From Tigriopus japonicus (taxonomy: Eukaryota > Arthropoda > Copepoda > Harpacticoida > Harpacticidae): a stretch of DNA of 64,000 nucleotides. This document shows positions 45,316 through 56,341 of the stretch, piece after piece. Location: the NCBI GenBank assembly GCA_010645155.1, contig JAAGOF010000300.1, positions 989,043 through 1,053,042 on the forward strand. The letters are read 5' to 3'. The notes beneath the pieces were generated by a model. The model did not search any database. It was not told the origin of the DNA and saw only the letters and a list, made by a program, of their open reading frames with translations. Each line of letters starts with the position of its first letter. The stretch's first letter is position 1. Position numbers and translations under genes: made by a program.

Positions 45316-45753
45316 TCATTCCATTTCAATGGGACCCTCTTCTTCCATGGTTGGGCTAGAACTGCTCCTCATCTTCTTTGATTGCGCGGGATCATGTTCA
45401 GAGGGGTCCCATGTGGAAAAGGATCTTTTAACAGATTTCATCACACCATTGGAATCGATAGGAAGCATATAATTAAGTGCACTATCGTTCGGAAAGGATT
45501 GCTGAGCTTGTGATTGTGCCTGGATCATGGATTCCAACTCTCGGAGTTGCTGCATGAATGGCTGATAAGCAACAACGTTGGCTCGGCATCGAAGAATACA
45601 CGTAAATGCCACGCTGAAAACCAGATGATTTCTTTCAAGACAACTGTACTTTTTATTGGTTTGAACAAAATCCACTAACTTCTCCGCACCGGGAAGCAAG
45701 TGATTAGAATTGTCAGTTTCATGAGGAGAAATCATAGATCGTTTATTAATCAT
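45316..45753 (-). CDS. Unknown 145-aa protein
   Basis: A complete ATG-to-stop frame convergent with NDUFAF5. I do not recognise the family. The middle (about 30-75) looks helical (LVFSVAFTCILRCRANVV, then QQLRELESMIQAQSQAQQ). The C-terminal third is charged, with a basic cluster (KRSF..., QSKKMR) like a nuclear signal and an acidic end (MEEEGPIEME). A downstream AATAAA and an even amino-acid mix favour a real gene. Chance cannot be excluded without homologues. Confidence 0.5.
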   Translation of the reverse strand: MINKRSMISPHETDNSNHLLPGAEKLVDFVQTNKKYSCLERNHLVFSVAFTCILRCRANVVAYQPFMQQLRELESMIQAQSQAQQSFPNDSALNYMLPIDSNGVMKSVKRSFSTWDPSEHDPAQSKKMRSSSSPTMEEEGPIEME

Positions 45754-45782
45754 TGTTCATTCAATAATTAATAGATCTCGAT

Positions 45783-45949
45783 GGGAGTAATCAAGAACAT
45801 CTAAAATTCGATGGACTGCAAAAATCGAGTAGATTTACTACATGTAAAAAAGGAAAAGCTCTGTTTTCCCTTTTTCCTGTGTAGCAAACTACTCGATCTT
45901 GGTCAGCTGTGCGCTGTCCATTGAATTTTGGATGTTCTTGATTACTCCC
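45783..45949. mobile_element. MITE with inverted ends
   Basis: GGGAGTAATCAAGAACATC on the left pairs with GATGTTCTTGATTACTCCC on the right. The arms continue through TCCAT-type matches. It lies 30 bp upstream of the unknown minus-strand gene. Confidence 0.75.
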
Positions 45950-46630
45950 GCCGTGTTCAATCCAGTAAATTCTAGATATCCTTGGAGTAATTCACCGACG
46001 TTTTTTTATTTTAAATTGACTACACTACTTACACAAATTGATTACACTAACGCCATCTACCTTTCAAAGGGGTCATTTCGTTAAAAGTAAGTTTTTTCAC
46101 TCTTTCTGGCCGTTTGGGTGTTATAACACCCAAACGCTATTCTTGTTTTAAATTGTTTTTCTGTCGCCCCGGGAAATAACGTTTTTTTTAGTTAAAAAGA
46201 GTTGCTCATGAGAGAAACACCTTCATTCTCGTCTTAAAAGTTTGAAATTTGAACGAAATTTAACGAAGTTACGAAAAGAACAATTCCGGAGGTAATTCTT
46301 TTAATTTCCTAAGAACTAAAGCTGTTGTCAAATTAGTTGTTCAATACAAATTAAGTTGCCCTTTGATATTATAATACTTCACATGTTCTTGCATGTGTGG
46401 GCGAAGTTTTAAGTATTTTTACATCATAGTTTATGTCCAGTAATCTCTAACCATTTTGGCCTCCAGAATTCCCAGCCGAATTCGTTCGATTGCACTCATC
46501 CATTCTCGTCGCTGGGCTCCCACTCCAGAAAACATGGTGAACTTTGGCCATCAAACCAAGGTTTGGTGGAATTTCTGTTCAGATATACGTTGTCGGCTGG
46601 CTTCAAGTTATAAACACAAAATCTTTACTT
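45950..46630. other. Intergenic, no gene seen
   Basis: AT-rich; contains a short hairpin (TTGGGTGTTATAACACCCAA near 46111). No coding region is supported. Confidence 0.4.
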
Positions 46631-46631
46631 C

Positions 46632-46853
46632 CAATAATCTACCGGAACCGAAAGCAGATGGAATTTAACAACAAAGTCGGAGATCTATTTGGTCCAAACA
46701 CCTCTAAAACTCAATTTTTCGGATTTTCTCAATTTTAATTTCAAAGTGAATTTTGTATGCATATAATTTTTATACACCTCCTTTCGGTTTCGATTAAGGT
46801 CTCTTTCAGCCGAAACATCCGGTTTCGGTTATGATCCTTTTCGGCCCATGACT
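46632..46853. mobile_element. Diverged copy of the 4.4-kb hAT-like MITE
   Basis: ACCGGAACCGAAAGCAGATG near the left matches ACCGAAACCGAAAGCAGA at 4461. The right end has CCGGTTTCGGTTATGATCC and TTTTCGGCCCATGACT, close to the 4393-4731 right end. The outer left terminus is lost. Confidence 0.6.
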
Positions 46854-49532
46854 GATTTTTTATCAGAGTTTGTTCAAATCTCAACTAAAAATCAACATTA
46901 TGCACCAGGTTTCTTGCTTAACAAAGGAACTGTTAACCTTCACAAGCTAATTAAATCACAGACGATTGCGAATAAATTCCAGAAGAGTACTCAAATCATG
47001 TAAACTGTAAAGGCATGATGAAATACTTTTGGATTTATCCAATGATTTCTTGTGAGAAGAATATGCTGTCACTAAAGTAGAAAATGGTCCTTTATTACTC
47101 TTTGTCGAACTAACAAATGGAGTCAAAGGAGACGATGTACAGTTCTTCAAGTCGATCTAGTCAAAACCAAGCGAGAAGTGATGCGGGCTCCTCAAATGAA
47201 ATAGGGTCATAGTGCAACGGAAATAACAACTTCAACATGTATTTGAGGCCAACAATAAATGACGTCTTCAACAGTTGTGCATTACTAGCTCAAACCACTT
47301 TCAGAAGTACACCCCCTTTCCCACAATTCCCAAAGAAGCGTCAAACCTCGGGAGGTAAGAAAAAGGGATTTAATTATCCGCCTCATTTCAGAACATTTTA
47401 ACTTTAAGTAAGTCCTTCATCTAGAGGTTTCTTTATTTCCACCTACTAATGAGTCGACTTCTTTAAAGTCCCTTAAACAAAACCAAGAACCACTGAATTT
47501 CACTGGACTGGGAGGCTACAGAAAAGAATCATGATCTCAATAGGAACTAATCAAATACAATGCGTTCTTCTGCAAATGAGACCTTGTCCATGTTGACTTG
47601 AAAACCTATTCCAATTTTCAGCTCAATCGCAAAGTTCAGTGAAAACCCTTGCGAGAAGGCATGAACTAGTCCTTTTCTGGTAATTGCTTTACCACAAAAG
47701 GGCGAGCTCATTCATTCTAAGCTCTCTTAAGCACATAACTTTTCACTCCGCCCTTCGAAAGAGCTGAAAATTGAAATACGTCGTCTGCTGCGAGCAAGGT
47801 CTCGTTTGCAGAAGAACGCAATTGAATTAATCCTTTTGGAAATCTTAATTCTCACCGTAAGCCTCCGACTCCAGAAATTCAGTGCTTCTTGTCACAACCA
47901 ACCACAGATCAGCACAATGAAGCTCTGACTGAACCTTTATCGGTAGAATTTAAGGATATAGAACTGAACAATTTCTGGACGTGGACTCGCGCTCTTGTCG
48001 AAGGCTCACAAGACACGAGGGAGAATCAACCCACATGTAATAGGGTAGAGGGGGGCAGGTCTGGGGCAGGTCGACGTCCCCTTCGATCAAGGAAGAAGAA
48101 CTTCACGAGGCACAGTGTTAGCGAGGTAGTAGAGTGATAGTAGAATAGAAGTAGTAATGATAGAAGTGGCCGTCCTAGCCCACGGCAAGTCAGTCGTCGA
48201 CTTCGAATGTCTTCAACAGCTTGCACAGCTCTACAGCATGATTTGGTACATGGTTTGGTAATATCCCAAGTCCTCGTCCCAAATGGAAGACGTGGGTCGA
48301 GCTCAAAACACAGCGCACCCGAGGATAAGACAAATCCAAGATACGATGTGTGCGAATGCGAACAGTAACTGAGAGGTGCCTGTTACGTTGAACGAACGAA
48401 TGGTCGAGGCAAGACGGATCACTTCCTAACTCAGACTGAACGTCCCCCCCCCCACACACACAAGCCTTGTGAAGGCCTAAAGACATCCTTTCGTAGTAGA
48501 GTATATGATCTGTGAGTTTAATACGACTGCTCATTCTTTGAGGAGGTGGAAGAAGGAAAACGTGCCAGGTGGTTGGTTGGGCATTATTGGGATGCCCAGT
48601 CCAGGTCTCGAACAGCACATCATACCTCAATAGTCAGCGTACGTTCAGACACGCACTCATTCAAGACCATCCACACCACTACCTACTGATGATGTCCCTG
48701 TTGATCAGAGTGGTACTGTTGTCAGTGATGGCGATGATATGAACCAAGAAGAAAAAAACTAGAAGACATCAGGACGATCAACAAATTACGGCCAGTGAAT
48801 CTTGTGATGACTCTAGTGCACCCATCACTCAAGATCTGTTGTGCTCCAAGCTCTTGGAAAAGGGGTTAAGGCAGCATCCCGTTATCAATTTTCGTTGAAG
48901 CCAATAATCTGTGTAATTGAGCTTACTTGAACGTCAGGCAGTCGCATTTTTCGACCACGACGAGCAATATCCAAAACCCTGGTGCTACAAAAACGCCATA
49001 GAACTCAACCAAGAGGGCTGGAAATGGAAGGTGATATCATGACGAATGTTGTTGCTGTTATCAACATCAACGTCCAAATGCTGCTCGGGGATGACCAGTG
49101 AGATTTTGCGATCGAGTGTCAGTGAAAAGTCGAATGCTTTTCGGATTTACAGCAAAAGCAAATGAGGCATGGCGATTGTGTGAACAGCCTCACCAGAGAA
49201 CTCGATGTTTACTATTTGGATCTAACTCATATCATAATGGAAAGGCGTAAGTATTCTGCCTATTATTCCGACCTAACTTCATCTTCGAAATGGTGCTTTT
49301 TACAGCAAAATATCTTGACGCGTTTCTTGTAAATCAGCTAAATGATTTTTCTATAATAGTGGCAAAGCGAGAGTTATCTTAAATAATTAAATCAGCTGAT
49401 GTCATAGTATCAACCCTTGAAAAGAATCTAAATTCATGGTCCAAACTTAATTTAATCCTATTGCTTAGATTAAATGAAGTCGAGGGTTTTTCATCGTTCA
49501 AAGAGAACTAGAATGATTAAGATCGATCTTAC
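46854..49532. other. Unassigned region
   Basis: Holds several short frames (for example 47889-48137 plus and 48630-48190 minus) without recognisable families, a poly-C/CA microsatellite near 48445-48463, and a coding-like patch near 48928-49041 (AFFDHDEQYPKPWCYKNAIE). Probably decayed mobile-element or gene fragments. The missing 3' exon of STYX could lie here but was not found. Confidence 0.35.
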
Positions 49533-50092
49533 TCAGCCGTGCAATGAAGTTCGTGCATGAGATAGCCGCAAGTGAGAGCGGCTGAGCGGCATGAACCACA
49601 ATTCCCATGGATCAGAACCCGTCCTCCCTCAGCCATAGCCTGGTTGACGAACGTGAGCAATTGGTTCACCAAGGGCAAGACTGATTCGAACTCGGATTCG
49701 GCCAGATCAAGCACCAAATACCTAAGGAATAATCCGTCTTATTAGTTTCGTACTATACTCCTGGGTTCATGGAATGTGATTGAACTTACTGAAAACGATC
49801 AGGCAACCGGGGTTTGATGATGTTCCGTTCCAAGGGACCACGAATGCAGACGATATGAGTGATTCTTTGAGCTTCCAGATGAGTGAGCTAAAAGGATCCA
49901 AGGAAAGGCTTGATTGGCCACCGATCTCGTGAGTGGAGGGTTCTTTGCGTTACCTGATTAGCAGTGGCCGCGGCAAAAGGGCCAAGGAAGATATCCGGAT
50001 AGACTTCTTGCATTCGTCGGCGATTATTATAGTGCCAATAACAAGAGTGAGCGGCTCTACGTACGTCCAAATAGAAGAACAAGAGTCCACAT
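49533..50092 (-). CDS. STYX: STYX-type pseudophosphatase (partial)
   Basis: Three exons are clear and in phase: 50092-49954, 49887-49790 and 49721-49533, about 142 residues. RRRMQEVYPDIFLGPFAAA matches human RREMQEILPGLFLGPYSSA. ITHIVCIR and YLVLDLAESE follow in order. The active-site loop is HGNCGSCRS. The catalytic cysteine of dual-specificity phosphatases is Gly here, as in STYX (HGNAGISRS), so the protein should bind phosphoproteins without cleaving them. The last exon ends at a good donor (GCTGA|GTAAGA), so a further 3' exon is expected but was not found. The first exon is also uncertain; a candidate ATG exon lies near 50353-50270. Confidence 0.8.
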
Positions 50093-50920
50093 CTGGAAAC
50101 TCCGTCATCGTCAATCTTTCATGGGTACTTACTCTTGACTTTCCTTCCAATATTGAATTCGTATGGCTCGAGGTAAAGACGGGTCCACATTTTTCGGACA
50201 AACACTCGTGCATTGAAGGTAGGGCGATTTCAATCCAACCGGAGGACAAAACATCCCTCCTACTTACTCGACAACTTTTTGACTTTCAACTGCAAATGCA
50301 AGACAAACATGATCAGGTCGAAGTTCTAAACGATAAAGGCGAGACGCTTTCATAAATCCGTTGCAAGATGGACATATCGTAAGTCGATCTCAATACGGAC
50401 AAGCCAAGCTGAAGCTTTTGTACGTAGTTCTGAATGGTTGGCCAGGATTCGAACGAACCCTTCGTTCGTTATCCAACTAGGACGATTTCATTAGCAAACG
50501 CCTACGATTTCAGGCGGACATTTTCTTTTTCATCATCGCGGATCTATTTCTTCTCCGAAGCAAAAGAAACAAAAAAACACCCCGGATCGAAGGTGTTCTT
50601 CAAGTATCAAAGGTTAATAATCAGACCGTGGTCATGCCGTGTTGATTGGACACGTGGTAAAGAGGTTCACCTCTGCACTATACACACCAAATCATGAATA
50701 AACGTTACCCCGACTTTGACGTCTTCGTGGAACACTTCGCTCGATTGTTTTGTTTTGAGCATATGTAGGAGCCCAACGCAAAACCTCAAACTGCAACAAA
50801 AGCTTGAAGCGATGCAAGGCCTCCAAGCATGCAATATCGGCGCAACGAATATTTTTCACTCGCGCAACCTTTGGCTCAGCCTCTCAGCTTAGTCAGGAAC
50901 CACTGTACGTCAGGACGAAT

Positions 50921-51034
50921 TTCAAAAATACACACTAGGTCCGATCATTGTACTAAAATGTGAGGTTTTTGCAACAAATATATTGTTCCGTTGAATTTTC
51001 ATTGTACTAATCGGACCCAGTGTGTATTTTGAAA
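50921..51034. mobile_element. MITE with inverted ends
   Basis: TTTCAAAAATACACACTAGG pairs with the right end GTGTGTATTTTGAAA, and GTCCGAT pairs with ATCGGAC. A related decayed sequence may lie at 28310-28450. Confidence 0.7.
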
Positions 51035-51323
51035 GTAATCCTGGCTTGAGCCATCCTTGGCTTAGTCTAGCCTTGGATATACTGGTGGAGAGAAGTCCCT
51101 GGTCTAGCTTGGACTAATTAGGAACGGGGGCCTGACGATTAAGGCCCATCAAATTTTGAGTTTGGCAAACTAACATTTTTAATCTTCCCAACAACTTCGT
51201 CGATCGCCAAATATTACCCCGGGACCTACAAGCCTAATGTTACTTTGGGGTGATCTCTGACTTTTGCATGCACAAAAAAAGTCCTATTTTTAGTGTAGCA
51301 CAAGGCTTGCTTAAGTGCTTTTT

Positions 51324-52271
51324 GGTTCCAGGATAACTCGGTACATGGGATAACTCAACACTGGATAACTGGGTACCGCGGAAAACTCGGTACACCGGAT
51401 AACTGGGTACAGCGGAAAACTCGGTACAGGAAGATTCAGTACAAGATAACTGGGTACATCGGATAACTGGGTACAACGGAAAACTCGGTACAAGAAGATT
51501 CAGTACAAGATAACTGGGTACGAGAAAGTGGGAACAACGGATAAGTGGGCAAACCAGATAATAGGGTACACCACATTATATGAGTCATTGACTCTGAAGC
51601 ACTATTGACCATATTTGGCGTGGCACCGTTCCATAAACTCTGGCAAAAAAATCCGGTGAAATGGTTAAATCTGACTAATCTCATAGTTAAATCTGACTAA
51701 CTTCATAGTTAAATCTGACTAACTTCATAGTTAAATCTGACTAACTTCATAGTTAAATCTGACTAACTTCATAGTTAAATCTGACTAACTTCATAGTTAA
51801 ATCTGACTAACTTCATAGCCATGGAAACCTATACCTTAAAACCTCTTGATAATACTTCAAGGACTTGGCGTGTTTATCACATCAATAATCGAGCCAAAAT
51901 CTAAAGGATACATTTTTAATGCTTTCAAAAACGTTTTGAGAAAAGCAATTTAACACAGTTGCCTTCAGTTTATGTCAAACAATCTTTTTCTAACACCCAT
52001 CATCCTGACACTCACTTTTCTATTTATACCAGTTATCCTGTTTATGCAGTCATCCAATGCACCGTTATCCGGTGTACCCGGTTATCTTGTACTGAATCTT
52101 CCTGTACCAAGTTTTCCGTTGTACCCAGTTATCCGGTGTACCCAGTTTTCTTGTACTGAATCTTCCTTTACCGAGTTTTCCATTGTACCCAGTTATCCGG
52201 TGTACCGAGTTTTCCGCGGTACCCAGTTATCCAGTGTTGAGTTATCCCATGTACCGAGTTATCCTGGAACC
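51324..52271. mobile_element. Foldback element with arms made of subrepeats
   Basis: Left arm about 51324-51560, right arm about 52035-52271, inverted. The ends are GGTTCCAGGATAACTCGG and CCGAGTTATCCTGGAACC. Each arm is a chain of GGATAACTGGGTAC, GGAAAACTCGGTAC and AGATTCAGTACA subunits. The interior includes a 22-bp tandem repeat. No protein is encoded. This is the architecture of FB-type foldback elements; no target duplication was seen. Confidence 0.75.
51663..51816. repeat. 22-bp tandem repeat, seven copies
   Basis: Seven copies of AGTTAAATCTGACTAACTTC+AT. The first is slightly diverged. It lies inside the foldback element. Confidence 0.95.
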
Positions 52272-52910
52272 GATTGGCAACATTTCTGTTAAGGCTTTTG
52301 TCACGTTCAATGTTACTCCTTGGAGTGTCCAGGATGCCAAAATCAAGGAGTTGGAAAGCCCTTCAGAGTGGTAATATTGTGTCATCGTGAAATTATTATC
52401 GTTACTCCTGGTAAAAAAGTAAGCTCCTGGCGATTTTTTCTTGTCAATTTTTGGGAGCTTTCTTTTTCTATTACTTAAATAACCATCCTAATAACATTTA
52501 AATGTCGTGAAAATCCAGTAGAGCTTCAGGTTTCGTATGGCCATATTTAGCACTACTTCACTATACTACAGAGCTATTGCAACAATTTGGTTCTCACTGA
52601 ATCATGGCAGTATCTAGCAATATTGAAGCATTTTCAGCGTTTTCGACTTTTCATTGTTCTAGTACATTTTATGAAAACTAAAGCAATTATTTTACATTTC
52701 GTAGCAATATTGGTTTGTCATGATTAAATATTTTATTTAGAACTAAACCTGTTTGTTTGAAATTTTCAAAAAACAAAACTTGGAATATTTTGTTTTCGCG
52801 CTGCAAAATGTTAGCATCCATTTTTAATATCTGGGGATCTGATATTTAAAATGTTGACTTTTCGGAGGCTTCTAAAGACTTTTATCACTTCGGTGAAATT
52901 TTGGAGGATA
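52272..52910. other. Intergenic, no gene seen
   Basis: AT-rich sequence up to the LTR element. Nothing recognised. Confidence 0.4.
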
Positions 52911-52915
52911 CACCC

Positions 52916-53119
52916 TGTGATGAATTTGAATATCGTTTGTCTCTGCTCTCGTTCTGTACCTCCTATTCCCTTGTGCGTTCTTCCTATGGTATTTAAACCC
53001 TTCGTTTCTTTTCTTTCGGGGTAGTACATTGATGACTGTCATGTCGTATGTTCCCGACAATAAAAGTCGTTCCAACCTTTAACTAGTTTATTTAGGTGCC
53101 TTCAGTCGAGTACGGCACA
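52916..53119 (+). repeat. 5' LTR (204 bp)
   Basis: TG...CA ends. Contains GTATTTAAACCC (TATA-like) and AATAAA. Confidence 0.9.
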
Positions 53120-53214
53120 TGGCGCAGCGTTGGAAGCCATCACGTTGATGGATCAAACGAACGTGCGGATCCTGTGGACCCTATTGTTGAGTGGTGGAAC
53201 TGAGTCGGAGAACA

Positions 53215-54327
53215 ATGTCGCCAAAAGTTGAGCCGGAGTCCCTTTCCAGGTTAAAAGGAAAACGTGGACATTTTCGTTTCCGAGCTCGTGCGGCTTTCTT
53301 TGCCCTGAAATCCCGTGTCGAAGATCTGCAATCCATGGATATTGTTAATGTGGAGATGTGGCAGATTTCCAGCTTGGAAAGTGAAATCCAAGCTGTGGAA
53401 AGTCGTCTTGAGGTATATGTAGATGCCCATGTTCAAGTTCAGTGCGTCGGTGGAGACGATTTGGAGGAAGGAGTTGACCATGATGAAGATGGGTCGTTCA
53501 TCAATGAACTTCAAAATGGATTGATTGCGATGGAGCAAGTTATCCGTACATTACGTTTTCGCCGTGGGATGTGCCTATCCAACCAACCTTCATCCCAAGA
53601 ATTACGACGTACATCACGGATCAACACGTCATTAAAGCCTGATCCTTTGCCTCCAGATATTTCGTTGCCGTCATTCCACGTGTGGAGGCAAAAGTTTATG
53701 GACTTTTACCTGTCCAACAGTATGGACCAATTTTCCGTGCCAGAGCAACGTGCTCAGCTCCGTGGGTGTATGGACGTGGCGATGATTCAGACAATATCTC
53801 AGTATTTGGATGTCGCTGATGATGAACCCGTGGTCGACGTGTTGGATAAAATCCAACGTCACGTCGCCAAGTCCGTAAATATAGTTCGCCGTAGACACGA
53901 TTTCAACACTCTGGAACAGAAACCAGGAGAGTCGTTTTGCGATCTGTTCGTGAGACTCAAGCTTGTGGGTAGCTTGGCTGAGGTCGAGAAGATCTCGTAT
54001 GAGGAGATACTTGCCTCTCGTTTGATTGTGGCCGTGTCTGACCAAGAATTGAAGAGAGAGCTCTTGTGCCTGGACAACCCGTCGTTGGCCGAGGTCAAGG
54101 CCAAATGTGAGTCTTGGGAGTCTGGTGGTGCAAATCTTGTTGCCCTTCAAGAGAAAGTTGTTGCCCGTGCTGTTCGCATGTCCATGTACAAGCGAGAGAA
54201 GCAACAAAATCGAGACCAATCTCGTGAATCCGTCGGAAAACCGGTTATCTTTTACTTGAACGGACCTAGAAGTAAGGACGAGCGCACGCGTCCGTCTCCT
54301 GCTTTGAGAAAGGGACACCTGAAGTAG
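53215..54327 (+). pseudogene. gag: Retrotransposon gag, N-terminal part, disrupted
   Basis: Open frame from the ATG at 53215. It has a coiled coil at about residues 40-115, then the capsid-like block with LPSFHVWRQKFMDFYLSN and GESFCDLFVRLKLV, as in gypsy-type gags of arthropods. The genuine gag sequence runs to about 54242. From there the frame runs into the inserted MITE and ends at a stop in it. The remainder resumes after the insertion at 55190 in the same frame. Confidence 0.85.
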
Positions 54328-55189
54328 TATGGACAGCCAAGCATGTAGTTAAGGTGTTGGGTTTAAAAAGCTTAGTTGTTACAGGCTGACATTTTAGATT
54401 AGGAATCCTTATTTCCAAATATTACAAAAACACAATAAAATCAAGAGGTTTGTTGCTCAGGCAAAAACATAACCTGTATATCTACTCATGATTATTGGAT
54501 CAATCACTTTTTACATTTGTTCTACTCTTATATGTTGTCAAGGGTAGTCCATTATCAACTTCCCCTTGATTTTAGCGCGTAATTTATGACAAAAAATATT
54601 ATTGGCACAAACAATAGGAAAAGTAAAGGTATTTACGAAAGATTTTGTTTACGTCCAAAAAGTTCAGTCACTCTTAAGCTTTATAATGTGCGGTCAAAGC
54701 TAGGATGATTTTTTAGAAAAAAGCGTGCGTAATTTGAGTGGGAGAGTAACCACTGAATACAAGATCATAGTTTCTAATTAAGTCAATCAATTTCACTTAG
54801 ACTTGCTATAGCTATACTTAAGGATATTCCTTTAACTGCTATTTCTTCATCATCGGTGCGCCATTGTTGTGTTTACGTAATTATTTGTTTGGCATGGGAC
54901 AATAAATACGGTTGACTCGGTATTGGGTTCTCTTCATTTTTGGCGCCATTAAAATCGTGATTCTTCGAGACATTCTTAGTACCTTTGCATTTTGTATCGT
55001 TATTACTCCATTTTTTGAGAACTTTTGAGATTTCTAACGTGATTTGTCAACCTTTAACAGTCAAACTTTTTAAACCTAACCCATTAACTTAACTTCCTCC
55101 TTGGCTATCCATACTACAGTAGGTGTCCCTTTTGCAAAGCAAACGCTGGACGCGTGCGCTTTCTAGGTCCGTTCAAGTAAAAGATAACC
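54243..55189. mobile_element. hAT-like MITE inserted in gag
   Basis: Exactly flanked by the octamer GGAAAACC (54235-54242 and 55190-55197), an 8-bp target duplication as expected for hAT. Its ends GGTTATCTTTTACTTGAACG and CGTTCAAGTAAAAGATAACC are inverted, with similarity extending about 110 bp inward. It is 947 bp long with no transposase frame. It must be younger than the LTR element. Confidence 0.9.
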
Positions 55190-55197
55190 GGAAAACC

Positions 55198-55846
55198 TAC
55201 CAGTTCGTGTGGAAAGTGTGGTTTTGAAGAACATTTTGGTCCAATTTGTCCGGCCAAAAATAAAAGGTGCCGTGATTGTGGGAAGCAAGGCCATTTTGAG
55301 CGAATGTGTGTTTCGCCCAGAGCCAGTGATTCGATCGGCTCTTCTGCGAGTGAAAGTGTGACCACTTCCAGAGTTGGCGTGTGTAGCAACAAAGTGCAAG
55401 GAGCTAGATTGTTGCCCACACCTCGAGCCGAAGTTGTTGTGTCTGATGGATTTGGGGTTAAATTTGAAGCCAATGTCTTGCCAGACAGTGGTGCATCACA
55501 TTGCATTTTCCCCACCAAGCTTATTCGCCGCCATTGTATAAAGGTGGATTCATCAAATAAGCATGTGATTGAAGCCGTAAATGGATCTCGTTTAACGTGC
55601 GATGGTGTGGTTGATCTCCAGTTGAAATGGTTAAACCATCGCACCCCTGTTAAAGTTTTCGTCAGCTCCGATGTAGAAGTTCCCATTATTGGCTGGTCAA
55701 CCATGATCTCCTTGAATATGCTGGAGAGGAGCAAATTTCTCAACGAAACTCGTCGTCGTCCAAGAAGAAACGTCAAAGCCGTGTCGCCCAACTCTTTTAC
55801 TCCTGTCTGTCATGCTACCGATGTCACGAGGTTTCGTGATCGATGA
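55198..55846 (+). pseudogene. Zinc-knuckle and aspartic protease part of the LTR element
   Basis: Continues the gag frame. It has two Cys/His knuckles (CGKCGFEEHFGPIC and CRDCGKQGHFERMC), then a retropepsin-like segment with the active-site motif LPDSGASHC near 55481. It ends at TGA 55844-55846 with no reverse transcriptase following; the right LTR starts 78 bp later. Cut off from its start by the MITE. Confidence 0.8.
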
Positions 55847-55924
55847 ACTTATCGGAAGAGAGGCAGGAAATTTGAAAGTTGAAAATCAAATCTTCAGTTC
55901 TTGGAATGTTTGATTTGGGGGAGG

Positions 55925-56128
55925 TGTGATGAATTTGAATATCGTTTGTCTCTGCTCTCGTTCTGTACCTCCTATTCCCTTGTGCGTTCTTCTTATGGTA
56001 TTTAAACCCTTCGTTTCTTTTCTTTCGGGGTAGTACATTGATGACTGTCATGTCGTATGTTCCCGACAATAAAAGTCGTTCCAACCTTTAACTAGTTTAT
56101 TTAGGTGCCTTCAGTCGAGTACGGCACA
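55925..56128 (+). repeat. 3' LTR (204 bp)
   Basis: Same length and nearly identical to the 5' LTR; one visible difference is CTTCTTATGG against CTTCCTATGG. Confidence 0.9.
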
Positions 56129-56341
56129 CACCAGAGCCAAAGTAGCTTTTGATGCTAAATGGAATCAAACTAATTATTAACACCATTTTCCGTACATTTA
56201 AGAAAAAAAACGATTTTGGCCGTAATCAGGACTATTCGGGTTTTCAGAAAACCCCCGATTCATTTTACGTCCAAACCACACCCAATCACATCTTTGACAA
56301 ACCTCAATTAATGTCAATTTTGCCTGTTTGTCAACTTTTAG

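Larger units (their letters stand above)
52916..56128 (+). mobile_element. LTR retrotransposon with gag and protease only
   Basis: Two 204-bp direct repeats (52916-53119 and 55925-56128) start TGTGATGAATTTG and end GTACGGCACA. They differ at very few positions. The bases after the left LTR, TGGCGCAGCG, fit a tRNA primer-binding site, and GGGGGAGG before the right LTR fits a polypurine tract. The flanks CACCC and CACCA suggest a slightly mutated 5-bp duplication. Each LTR contains AATAAA. Gag, zinc knuckles and an aspartic protease are present. Reverse transcriptase, RNase H and integrase are absent, so it needs a helper. A hAT-like MITE interrupts gag. Confidence 0.9.

Noticed and set aside
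54243..55189. Minus-strand 225-aa frame at 55114-55791 as a gene
   Set aside because: It is antisense to the protease and runs through the MITE right end; the apparent protein similarity to gag is the inverted repeat itself.
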